Below are positions 50,499 to 58,802 of a stretch of 64,000 nucleotides of DNA, piece by piece. The notes under the pieces were generated by a model. The model was not told the origin of the DNA, searched no databases, and saw only the letters and a program-made list of their open reading frames with translations. Numbering within the stretch: position 1 is the stretch's first letter; every line of letters starts with the position of its first letter. Origin of the DNA: Methylophaga sp. (GTDB lineage Bacteria; Pseudomonadota; Gammaproteobacteria; Nitrosococcales; Methylophagaceae); assembly GCA_002706095.1 (NCBI GenBank), contig PAJP01000025.1, positions 348,380 through 412,379 of the forward strand, given 5' to 3'. A program made the position numbers and the translations under genes.

Positions 50499-52007
50499 TT
50501 AAAACCGCTTTTCCAATTTCAAACTGGCGCTATTCCTATCATAAGAATAAAGCCAATTCACATTGCTATGTACTTTGCGATGCTTGAAGGTAAGGTTTGG
50601 TTCCAGCCCATAAAAACTCAGTCCGGGAAACCGCACAATAAGGGTGTAGTTTTGTTCAATATCTTCACGCTGCTCACCCAGTAAAGCGTTAAATTCATCA
50701 TGCTTACGTTGACGCACAGAGGTGAAAAGGACGGCATTGATGTTGTCACTAAACTCTTTGGAGACACCTGCTCTTATGCCATATTGTTGATAAGCGAAGG
50801 GTTCTGTCTCTGCTTCTTTCTTGGTCCAGTCCACCCCGCCAAATAGCGTCCATTGATCAGGGAATACATACCAGGCGGTGGCATAAGCTGACCAAATATC
50901 ACCGTTGTAAGCAGCGTAGTCTTTTTGTCGATATTGCTGATCTTTATAATCGGCTTCAAGTTTAAACAGCACACGATCGGACACATAATGTAACCACTCA
51001 CTATGTAGTCCCCAGGCTCCATACATGGATCGATGACCATAACGAGAGAAATCAAAAGACGGTGCTAGTGAAAATTGATTGCGTTGAGTGTGGTAGCTAT
51101 AACCGAGCTGTGAGGTAATTTGGCTTTCATTAAAATCAGAGTGGTCTTTGTAACTTTGACCAAATAATAATGAGCGGAAAAACACACCATGATGACCGGA
51201 TAAAGCGAATCGTTTATTCAGTGTGGCTTCGTAGTCCAGACCATGTGCCTCCACTGCTTCGGGTGTCTCGCGTTCGTAGAAGCAGACATTGCCAAAATAG
51301 AGTAAACAACTGTAACTTTCAGATGATTGGTTTAAGTTATCAACCCAGGTGGGGCCAATAGAAAATGAGCCTTGCCATGACTGGCGTTTATCTAACGCCT
51401 GTAAAAAACTATCTACAGTCGTGCTAACGCCTTGCTGACGTGCATCGGCGGGATTGAGTGTCTGTTGAATGCTGCCAAACACCTTATCTGACTCTGCATC
51501 TTTCCTATTTTCAAACAGCACGCGTGCGAGCTCTAACTGACCGGGTAAAAAGTCGGGTTTTAATTCGATAAGCTGACGGTATTCTGATTCTGCCTGTTCC
51601 AGATTGCCTTCCATCCGAGCAATAGCGCCCCGTGCATAAGCGAGCAGCATAGGATCTGCATCAGCAAACTCTTCATATTCTTCTAGAAAAAACTTCACCG
51701 ATGACCACTGTTTTTTCTGCAATGACACATACAAGGCACGGCCGACATCATTACTGTTGTGCTGGACGGTATATGACTGACCATCGATGATTAAACTGGG
51801 TCGCTCACCTCGCAGATAGTCTTCATCTTTCAGGATTTCCTGCTCTTGTTGATCAGCGCGTAACTCAATGCCCTGGTTCAAACGAAGAGACGTGTCTTTA
51901 TCATCTGCCCAACTGTTCGGACTGGTTAACGATAGAACGGTCAGGCACAAAAACGCTACCCATCCTGAGGTGGGGTAATGGTGAGATCGGTATACATCAA
52001 ACATCAT
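50499..52007 (-). CDS. hsmA: Slam-type outer membrane secretor (DUF560, TPR plus barrel)
   Basis: A 502-residue protein. After a signal peptide (ending NSWADD) there is a TPR region (VGRALYVSLQKKQWSSVKFFLEEYEEF...ARMEGNLEQAESEYRQLIELKPDFLPGQLELARVLF, about 90-185), then from about 215 a C-terminal beta-barrel of alternating strands ending LKLEKRF. This is the surface lipoprotein assembly modulator (Slam, DUF560, type XI secretion) layout; HsmA of Acinetobacter is the hemophilin-specific member. It should move the protein encoded upstream (52083) across the outer membrane. The open frame extends to 52058, but that region is a terminator hairpin, so the start is taken at 52007 (52019 is possible). 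Confidence 0.85.
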   Translation of the reverse strand: MMFDVYRSHHYPTSGWVAFLCLTVLSLTSPNSWADDKDTSLRLNQGIELRADQQEQEILKDEDYLRGERPSLIIDGQSYTVQHNSNDVGRALYVSLQKKQWSSVKFFLEEYEEFADADPMLLAYARGAIARMEGNLEQAESEYRQLIELKPDFLPGQLELARVLFENRKDAESDKVFGSIQQTLNPADARQQGVSTTVDSFLQALDKRQSWQGSFSIGPTWVDNLNQSSESYSCLLYFGNVCFYERETPEAVEAHGLDYEATLNKRFALSGHHGVFFRSLLFGQSYKDHSDFNESQITSQLGYSYHTQRNQFSLAPSFDFSRYGHRSMYGAWGLHSEWLHYVSDRVLFKLEADYKDQQYRQKDYAAYNGDIWSAYATAWYVFPDQWTLFGGVDWTKKEAETEPFAYQQYGIRAGVSKEFSDNINAVLFTSVRQRKHDEFNALLGEQREDIEQNYTLIVRFPGLSFYGLEPNLTFKHRKVHSNVNWLYSYDRNSASLKLEKRF

Positions 52008-52020
52008 GTTGAAACTCATG

Positions 52021-52055
52021 AAAAGGAAAAAGCCAGATGCTCGAAAGCATCTGGC
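52021..52055 (-). terminator. Terminator between the hemophilin-like gene and the Slam gene
   Basis: GCCAGATGCT at 52032-52041 and AGCATCTGGC at 52046-52055 form a perfect 10-bp stem. Read on the minus strand the loop is TTCG and the stem is followed by TTTTTCCTTTT. It would attenuate transcription between cargo and secretor genes. Confidence 0.85.
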
Positions 52056-52082
52056 CATGTTTCATCCTTGAACTAACAATGA

Positions 52083-52814
52083 TTACTTCGCACCACCAAA
52101 AGCAGTGTCATAATCACGGTTAGCAAACTTAGCAATCCCTGCTAAAGCGGCAGCATCTGCACCATAGAAGTGACCTTCAGATGTACCAATCGCTGAGCTA
52201 TTAGCTACAGCGTCACCTGAGAAGCTGGCATCAGCACTATTAATCGAGGCATTGATAGCAATGCTCAGACCAGTTCGGCTCATTGTTCCAGATAAGTTAC
52301 CCGTGCCGAAGTTAGCATTCAGCGTTCCGGTCAGTAAGTTAGAGCCGTTGTAATTGTTGATACCTTTAACAGTGTAGGCGGCTGTACCAGTGGTTGGCAT
52401 GGTAGTGCCTGTGTCATCACCAGAGTAGTAGACCACTCGGGTTGGGTCATTTGTGGTGCCATTTTGTGACCATTCACCAAAGTAAACTTCCTCTCCTGAT
52501 ACTTTAGCGAAGTCAAAATAACCCAAAGCGGCATGAGAAGGCGGCATCATGGCTGGAGTAATCGTATAGATACCATTGCCATCAGCACTGACCATACTGG
52601 TGAGACCTGAGAAGCTAACCATCGCGCCACCATAAAAAGCGGTCACACCAACACCAGGAGCACCAACTGTACCTGGATGATCAGGTGAGGTACTTGTCGT
52701 GCCACCAACAGTAATATCGCCAAAATAGCTTTGGCCCGACTCTGTGGCATGAGCCATACCACTTAGACCTAAAGCTAAAGCAAGAATTGATAGTTTTTGT
52801 ACTGTTTTCATCAT
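52083..52814 (-). CDS. hphA: Hemophilin-like secreted Slam substrate (TbpB-type barrel)
   Basis: A 243-residue protein with a Sec signal peptide (cleavage near AHA-TES, residue 23) and no cysteine anywhere, so it is not a lipoprotein. The C-terminus (from about residue 210, GTSEGHFYGADAAALAGIAKF and final FGGAK) has the signature of the small beta-barrel of TbpB-like Slam substrates (compare FYGPNAAELGG). In Acinetobacter the soluble Slam substrate HphA captures heme from hemoglobin for its receptor. Here the gene lies between a large receptor gene and a Slam gene, with heme oxygenase in the same run, so a secreted hemophore is the best reading. Heme binding itself is not proven by the sequence. 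ATG at 52811 is an equally possible start. Confidence 0.75.
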   Translation of the reverse strand: MMKTVQKLSILALALGLSGMAHATESGQSYFGDITVGGTTSTSPDHPGTVGAPGVGVTAFYGGAMVSFSGLTSMVSADGNGIYTITPAMMPPSHAALGYFDFAKVSGEEVYFGEWSQNGTTNDPTRVVYYSGDDTGTTMPTTGTAAYTVKGINNYNGSNLLTGTLNANFGTGNLSGTMSRTGLSIAINASINSADASFSGDAVANSSAIGTSEGHFYGADAAALAGIAKFANRDYDTAFGGAK

Positions 52815-52892
52815 ATTGTCCTCGTATTTAAAAAATAGTTAGTTATTCGGTAACGCTGCTTTTTTTTGAGAAACCACCTCCTTGTTCCATGA

Positions 52893-55800
52893 TTAAAATT
52901 TAGCCGTGAGGCTGAGTTTGAATGTGCGCCCCGGGGCGGGAATAGCAGAACGACTCATCGGATCGATGTAATATTCATTACTAAGATTAGTGCCGGTCAG
53001 TTCTACACTGATGTCATCGTTTAACTGGTAGCTGGCATAGGCATCAAATAGCAGAATGGTGTCCCATGACAGGGGGGTATTCGCGTAGTAACTAATGGCT
53101 GAAGGATCACGGTAGTTACTTTCAAACTTGTCTTCGTGTTTGTAGTAATAGGTGACACGACTTCCTAGCTCTAATTTACGATTGAAAAATCGCCCGCCCA
53201 GCGTCCAGTTTGCGGTGTATTCCGGCATGGCCATGCTCACCAGATAACCACCGACAAAGCCATCTTCAACACAATCACTGGTGGATCGATAATCGAGCAC
53301 AACAGCAGTGGATTCATCACAGACTTCATTTTCGAAGTTATAGGCTAGGCTCAAGTTGGTGAAGAAACCGCCGTTGTCATAGCGACCCTGAAATTCAATC
53401 CCTTCCAGCGTTTGTTTCTCCAGGTTACTGAAGTTGAGGTTAGGATCTCGCTCGATAACGTTTTCAGTGCGGTTATAAAAGTAACTGAGTTTGATATCGG
53501 CATAATCCGCATCAAAAAACCCCGCCAGGTTATGAACATAACCCACCTCATAGTTATAAATATGCTCTGGTTTTAACTCATAATTTGGATTGGGCAGTGA
53601 GGCTGAAAAGCTGATGGTATTTTCAAATAAACTGGGGAAACGATAAGCTTGGCTATGGCGAGCATAGATACGACTATCATCATTCAGATCCATCGCAACA
53701 GACAGAACCGGAGCCCAACCATCACCTTTAAGGTGTTTCACCTTTTTAATGGTTTGCACATTGCCAATGACTGTCGCTCCGTTAAGACAAGCCGTCACAT
53801 CAACATCAGCCGTTAAGCAGGGGTGATTATTTCTATAATATTTGCCATCTTTACCGACTTTCCAGACCGTTTCCTGTGTGGCAGTTTCAGTAGTGCCGAC
53901 AGTGTCCTGAATACCTTGTATAGCTGCATCAACGTCAACACCCAATGACTCCCAAAACGCGCGGCTATCCTCCCAGCTTTGTATTTGCGGGTCCACATCA
54001 GCCTGAGTAATGACTCTGTCATATTCGATATAGATGGTCCTTCCCAAAGTAGGCGCATAACTATTGAGACTGGTATTACCCGCATCCAATTGGCTTTTAC
54101 GAAAATCATCAAACGTCCAGAAAGAGGAATAACGCATGCCGGCATCCACACTAAGAAAGTGTGTGGGTTTCCAGGCAAAGTTGAAATTCATTTCTTTTTC
54201 TTGACGACGTCCAGCTTTGGGATACATTCGGAAGCTACCCGTCGGATCATAACGATCATCAGAACGTAATTTTTCATGCTGATAACGGCCGCCCACGGTC
54301 AGATCGAGGTTATCCATCAAAGCAAAGGTATTGCTCAAGGTGACACCTCGACGATCTTCTTTGGCATTTCTTAGTGCTGTATTACGAAGAGTGGTATTAC
54401 CCGAGGCATTACGATCATAGGGTTCATTCGGGTAACCGCCCGCCGTGTAGGTATCACTGACGGTATCCGTTCTCCAGACACTGGCATACAAGTCGACCCA
54501 ACGATTGGTCTGAGGGTTGAGCTCGTATTCGACGTTATACGCTTTGGCTTTGACCTCACTTAATGGCCATTGTGGCACACCCTCATCGACAGCTCTTTCC
54601 CATGAAATTCGGGACGGGAAAATTTCGCCATAGGTAGTGGAAGTATCGCGGTAACCAAATGATAGGTTGTGGTTATCACTGAATTTGAATTTGGCTTTTG
54701 CTAACCAGGATTCCATTTCACTTGAGGTATTGGGCAGTTCATCCCCTGGCTTATAGATGTTGGCCATATCAGGGATCATATTGTCTTGAAGATTATCTGA
54801 GCCACGGGAGTAGAAACCATCCTGATGTTTCCCTGCGAAATGGTTACCTTTCTTGCGGTAAGCGTAAGCCCCCATGAGATCAAATGCCTCCTGACGGGTA
54901 CCAACAGCCAGACGATAAGCATAGTCATCGAAATAGTCTTGCCCACCTGAATGGGGTTCGACATAGAGCGTTGGATCGTAGATATCGCCTTGAGCATCAA
55001 AACCGGGAATATCGGTGTAGGACTGGCCACCTGATAAACGTGGCACACTTGCATCCACCGCATTATTGCTGCCTTCGAGTTTGAGTTCGCCGCCGAATTC
55101 TTCACCCGGTTTTAGGATGTCATCCACGGTAAGCGTGCTAGCCACTATGGCACCGCCGATACCGCTATGAACATTACGTTCCAGGTTGGGGCCTTTTATC
55201 GCTTTGATATTACCGATAAGGTTCGGGTCGATATAACTTCGGTTATTGGCACCGTTATAACCACGCCAGATAGTAATCGCCTGCTCAGTGCCATCGATGG
55301 TGAGTGGCACACGGCCAGGGCCCTGAATGCCTCGGATATTCGGATCAATACCGCCACTGTTACGGGCATCGGCACTGTAAACATTGAGCATGCCACTGAG
55401 CATATCGGCGGGTGATGAACCTTTGAATCGCTCTAACTCTTGTTTACCGACATAGGTGCTGGAGATGTTTTTATCAAATACATCGTTATAACCAATAGTG
55501 TCTTGGGTAAACAGCATCGTGTCACCCACAATGTCGATTTTTCCTAAATCCACACTGCTTTCATCTTCAGAAAGGCTGAGAGTGGTAACGGGTTCAATAC
55601 GATAGCTGCCGTCAGGCTGTTGGACGGAGGTCAGTCCGCTGCCAGCCAATAGAGTTTGTAATCCTTGCTGTGCGGTATAGTCACCCACCAAGCCATTGCT
55701 GTGCTGTTTATTGACTAGAGATGAGTCAACATACAAGGCGACACCGGCATTGAGGCCAAATTGACGTAAAACCTGATCCAGGCTACCTGCAGATAAAGAA

Positions 55801-55931
55801 AAAGACTGAACATCCGTGTTGCTGTCTTGTGCATAAACGTGTTGGCTAACACCGGCAAACAGGCCGGTGACAGCACACATATTAAGCGTGATGAATAAAG
55901 TGGGAAGTCGTAAAAAACGACGTAACGGCAT
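52893..55931 (-). CDS. hphR: Large STN-bearing TonB receptor of the heme locus (HphR-like)
   Basis: A 1012-residue outer membrane receptor. After the signal peptide (to about residue 34, VYAQD) there is an STN domain (QSFSLSAGSLDQVLRQFGLNAGVALYVDSSLVNKQHSNGLVG, about 42-112), a plug (ELERFKGSSPADMLSGMLNVYSADARNSGGIDPNIRGIQG, KAIKGPNLERNVHSGIGG) and an unusually long barrel with extracellular loops containing paired cysteines (NHPCLTADVDVTACL, EVCDES...DCVED). The FRLP-like YRFPSLFENTIS motif and ending FKLSLTAKF fit heme/hemophore receptors. It directly precedes the hemophilin-like gene. STN implies signalling through a FecR, probably one of the two encoded upstream. Confidence 0.85.
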   Translation of the reverse strand: MPLRRFLRLPTLFITLNMCAVTGLFAGVSQHVYAQDSNTDVQSFSLSAGSLDQVLRQFGLNAGVALYVDSSLVNKQHSNGLVGDYTAQQGLQTLLAGSGLTSVQQPDGSYRIEPVTTLSLSEDESSVDLGKIDIVGDTMLFTQDTIGYNDVFDKNISSTYVGKQELERFKGSSPADMLSGMLNVYSADARNSGGIDPNIRGIQGPGRVPLTIDGTEQAITIWRGYNGANNRSYIDPNLIGNIKAIKGPNLERNVHSGIGGAIVASTLTVDDILKPGEEFGGELKLEGSNNAVDASVPRLSGGQSYTDIPGFDAQGDIYDPTLYVEPHSGGQDYFDDYAYRLAVGTRQEAFDLMGAYAYRKKGNHFAGKHQDGFYSRGSDNLQDNMIPDMANIYKPGDELPNTSSEMESWLAKAKFKFSDNHNLSFGYRDTSTTYGEIFPSRISWERAVDEGVPQWPLSEVKAKAYNVEYELNPQTNRWVDLYASVWRTDTVSDTYTAGGYPNEPYDRNASGNTTLRNTALRNAKEDRRGVTLSNTFALMDNLDLTVGGRYQHEKLRSDDRYDPTGSFRMYPKAGRRQEKEMNFNFAWKPTHFLSVDAGMRYSSFWTFDDFRKSQLDAGNTSLNSYAPTLGRTIYIEYDRVITQADVDPQIQSWEDSRAFWESLGVDVDAAIQGIQDTVGTTETATQETVWKVGKDGKYYRNNHPCLTADVDVTACLNGATVIGNVQTIKKVKHLKGDGWAPVLSVAMDLNDDSRIYARHSQAYRFPSLFENTISFSASLPNPNYELKPEHIYNYEVGYVHNLAGFFDADYADIKLSYFYNRTENVIERDPNLNFSNLEKQTLEGIEFQGRYDNGGFFTNLSLAYNFENEVCDESTAVVLDYRSTSDCVEDGFVGGYLVSMAMPEYTANWTLGGRFFNRKLELGSRVTYYYKHEDKFESNYRDPSAISYYANTPLSWDTILLFDAYASYQLNDDISVELTGTNLSNEYYIDPMSRSAIPAPGRTFKLSLTAKF

Positions 55932-56005
55932 GTTTCAGTTCCTTCAGTATTTATTAGTCAGTAAAAGTGGTTTGTACTTGTAATACCGAACGTGGAATGA
56001 AAACC

Positions 56006-56024
56006 CGTAATAATAATTATTCGC
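56006..56024. promoter_or_regulatory. Weak Fur-box-like site upstream of the heme receptor
   Basis: CGTAATAATAATTATTCGC matches the Fur consensus at 13 of 19 bases, 75 bases upstream of the receptor ATG in the 204-bp gap after the FecR gene. AT-rich sequence makes chance likely, so this is tentative. Confidence 0.35.
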
Positions 56025-56135
56025 ATTAACTGGCTGTTAGGCGAGTTGATGCATATGAAGTGATTATCCATTTGTTTTTATGAGAAAAATTTAAGCGGAA
56101 TGATTAGCTGGAAAAGTCGCTAATGACACAAAAAA

Positions 56136-57086
56136 TTAAGATGTCAGTGGTTTGATGGTGACCCAGTAGGGGGTGAAGTAACTGACTTTCACCGGCAAAA
56201 TTTCAGTGAGCTGTTCCAGTACCCGATCAGTATCTCGCACAGAAAAAATACCCGTAATTGTTAACCGTTTGAGTTCAGGACTGACACGAACAATACCTGA
56301 GCGGTATCGGGTTAATTGGCGGACAAACTCATCCAGTGGCATATCAGCTACGGCGAGTTTACCTTTCTGCCATAAATTGTAGGCAGGAGCAGTCTGGAAT
56401 GGCTGAGCGATTTGTACTGCTGAAAAGGTAACGCCTTCACCAGCAGGAATAATGGTCTGTGAATTCGGTGTTTCTGTTGGTGTAATTCTCACCCGGCCTT
56501 CAAAGACCGATAACTGTGTTTCTAGCTCAGATTGCAACACATTAAATCGTGTTCCTAATGGTTCAAGCACGCCATCTCGGCCAACGATAGTGAGAGGTCG
56601 GGCATCTTTACCAGTCTCAATTGCGATTTCACCGTAATGCAATATGATTTTGCGTGTGTCGGCATCATAATCGACATCAACTTTGCTATTGGTATTCAAG
56701 GCCAATGTTGTGCCATCCGTCAGTTGCCAATGACGAATCTCGCCTTTTGCCGTGGCATATCGCGTGCCAGGCATGGATAAAGATCCCCAGTGCTGAACAC
56801 CCATTGCGCCCATCCCCACGCCAATACCGACGACGGTGAGCAGTTGACGACGACTTATACCGGGGCGATGCTGTAATACTTGACTACCAACTCGTCTGTC
56901 GGGCACAGCATTGAATTGCTGCTGAAGATTAACGACTTGTTGCCATGCTTTTTGATGGATAGGATCAGCATCAAGCCAATCTTGAAAGGCCTGCTTATCG
57001 TGCTCAGACACATCATCTGCCCAGAGCCTTGCCGCCCAGACGCAAGCTTGATTGATAGGATCTGAATTCGTCAGCGCTTGAGTCAT
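56136..57086 (-). CDS. FecR-type regulator (second of a tandem pair)
   Basis: A 316-residue FecR protein with DUF4880 N-terminus (ACVWAARLWADDVSEHDKQAFQDWLDADPIHQKAWQQVVNLQ), one membrane segment (about 82-102), FecR domain (TAKGEIRHWQLTDGTTLALNTNSKVDV, LEPLGTRFNVLQ) and secretin-like C-terminus (LTITGIFSVRDTDRVLEQLTEILPV). The start at 57086 is fixed by an ATGA overlap with the stop of the preceding FecR gene; the open frame extends 33 bases further without support. It lies just before the heme receptor and may be its signalling partner. Confidence 0.9.
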   Translation of the reverse strand: MTQALTNSDPINQACVWAARLWADDVSEHDKQAFQDWLDADPIHQKAWQQVVNLQQQFNAVPDRRVGSQVLQHRPGISRRQLLTVVGIGVGMGAMGVQHWGSLSMPGTRYATAKGEIRHWQLTDGTTLALNTNSKVDVDYDADTRKIILHYGEIAIETGKDARPLTIVGRDGVLEPLGTRFNVLQSELETQLSVFEGRVRITPTETPNSQTIIPAGEGVTFSAVQIAQPFQTAPAYNLWQKGKLAVADMPLDEFVRQLTRYRSGIVRVSPELKRLTITGIFSVRDTDRVLEQLTEILPVKVSYFTPYWVTIKPLTS

Positions 57087-58051
57087 AATCCACGGTCTCT
57101 TGGAACAACCGTCACCCAATAACGTGTGCGAGACTGAATAGACACGGGCAGCGCTTGTGCCATTTGTTGCAAGGCTTTATCGGTATCATTAAGTGGAAAA
57201 ACGCCACTGACTTTGAGATCAGCAACCGTTGCATCACAGCGTAAAGTGCCGGAACGATAGCGTGATAACTCATGAATAAATTCAGACACGGGCATTTGCT
57301 CTGCTACCAGCTTATGCTGAGTCCAACTGGTGAAGGCAGGGTCCGCTTTAACGGCTTCTGCTAACTCAAGCTGATTAAACCGAATCCTTTCGCCAGCTTT
57401 TAAGGTGAGTTTTTGTTGTGCATGATGGATTAACACGCTGTCCTGAACCACGGTAACTTCGGTTGAATCGGCATTTTGTCGGACATTAAATTGCGTGCCC
57501 AGGGCCTCAATTTTCCCTTCAGCTGTCACCACAATAAATGGCTGACCAGCAAACTCAGCTGCATGACCCGTGGTAATAAACACTTCACCGTGTTTAAGAT
57601 GAATCAGACGTTGTTTGCCATTAAACACAACATCAATAGCCGTATCGGTATTGAGTCTAAGATGACTGCCATCGGCTAACTGCACAGCACGCGTTTCACC
57701 GATACCGGTACTGTAATCAGACATCGCCTGTTGCCAGAGTTGTGTTTTTTGCAGGCCATAACCCACACTGGCAGAGCCGATAAATATTCCCACCCATTGT
57801 AAAAACTGACGACGACTGCTGGTCGATGTTGCATTGAGTAAGGTACTGTTGGCAGCATGTTCTGGAAGGCGATCAAATCGTTCAGCCATGGACGCTAAAA
57901 TTTGCCAGGCTTTTTCATGCTCCGGGTTTTGCTGACGCCAGTGTTCACAAGCTTGTTTATCCTCCGGGCTGACATCATCTGCCCAGAGCCTGGCCATCCA
58001 TGTTGCGGCTGTATCGATTATCTCGGGTTGTGGATGCGAAGAAGAACTCAT
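57083..58051 (-). CDS. FecR-type regulator (first of a tandem pair)
   Basis: A 322-residue FecR protein: DUF4880 N-terminus (AATWMARLWADDVSPEDKQACEHWRQQNPEHEKAWQILASM), one membrane segment (about 85-102), FecR domain (TGIGETRAVQLADGSHLRLNTDTAIDV, EALGTQFNVRQ) and secretin-like C-terminus (LKVSGVFPLNDTDKALQQMAQALPV). It overlaps the sigma gene and the second FecR gene by 4 bases each (ATGA junctions). It shares the ARLWADDVS segment with the second FecR, so the two look like a tandem duplication. Confidence 0.92.
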   Translation of the reverse strand: MSSSSHPQPEIIDTAATWMARLWADDVSPEDKQACEHWRQQNPEHEKAWQILASMAERFDRLPEHAANSTLLNATSTSSRRQFLQWVGIFIGSASVGYGLQKTQLWQQAMSDYSTGIGETRAVQLADGSHLRLNTDTAIDVVFNGKQRLIHLKHGEVFITTGHAAEFAGQPFIVVTAEGKIEALGTQFNVRQNADSTEVTVVQDSVLIHHAQQKLTLKAGERIRFNQLELAEAVKADPAFTSWTQHKLVAEQMPVSEFIHELSRYRSGTLRCDATVADLKVSGVFPLNDTDKALQQMAQALPVSIQSRTRYWVTVVPRDRGL

Positions 58052-58548
58052 GACGATGCTTTCAAACTCTGGAGATAACAGGCTGTTAATGCCTTGGCCA
58101 CATACTTTTCTACGGAAGACACAGACACATTCATCTTCGTGGCAATCTCTTTGTAACTCAGGCCGTCCAGCTTCCTCATCAAAAAAGCCTGACGCACATG
58201 CTTAGGTAAGGCTTGCAGCATCTGGTCAATTTCCAACAAGGTTTCTACCACAATATGTTGGGTTTCTTCACTGGGTGCTTCCTGCTCAGGTAATAAGCGA
58301 ACCGTCTCAAGATAAGCTGCTTCAATTTGCCGACGACGAAATAAATCAATCATCAGGCTTTTGGCGATACGTGTCAGATAGCGTCGCGGCTGATCATCTG
58401 TTGGCAGTGCGTTAGAAAGCATCACTTTGAGGTAAGTATCGTGAGCGATATCAGCGGCACTGTGTTCACATCCCAAACGACCACGCAGCCAGCGATGTAA
58501 CCAGCTATGGTGTTCCCGATATAAGGTGTCGATATTGTGTTGAGACAT
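58048..58548 (-). CDS. FecI-type ECF sigma factor of the heme/58803 region
   Basis: A 166-residue ECF sigma factor. Region 2 reads AADIAHDTYLKVM and region 4 LDGLSYKEIATKMNVSVSSVEKYVAKALTACY. It heads the minus-strand run sigma - FecR - FecR - receptor and is divergent from the STN receptor gene at 58803. A perfect Fur-like palindrome ends 26 bases upstream of its ATG. Its targets could be the receptor at 52893, the one at 58803, or both. Confidence 0.92.
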   Translation of the reverse strand: MSQHNIDTLYREHHSWLHRWLRGRLGCEHSAADIAHDTYLKVMLSNALPTDDQPRRYLTRIAKSLMIDLFRRRQIEAAYLETVRLLPEQEAPSEETQHIVVETLLEIDQMLQALPKHVRQAFLMRKLDGLSYKEIATKMNVSVSSVEKYVAKALTACYLQSLKASS

Positions 58549-58573
58549 GAGTGGAAAACAATGACTTACATTT

Positions 58574-58592
58574 GATAATGAGATACATTATC
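58574..58592. promoter_or_regulatory. Fur-box-like palindrome before the 58548 sigma gene
   Basis: GATAATGAGATACATTATC has 7-bp perfect arms; its reverse complement is identical over all 19 bases to the box at 32397. It lies 25 bases upstream of the sigma ATG and about 210 bases from the divergent receptor gene. Confidence 0.85.
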
Positions 58593-58802
58593 GTTTAAAG
58601 GTCGCCTGATCAAGTTTTTTTACGTTTTGCTTTTCTGGTGATGACTCTCCTATAAGTGTCATGGAAAGCACGCCTTTAAATGGAAATGTTATTTATTTTC
58701 AGTCTGTTAAAAATTATTTCATCAATACTGAAAAAAACATTACGGATTTGCTTTGTTCAATCGAAGTACAGGTAAAGACACTTTATTCACTATGAGGTTG
58801 AT

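Noticed and set aside
52008..52058. Slam protein start at 52058
   Set aside because: The extension is encoded by a perfect terminator hairpin and gives a poor N-terminus.
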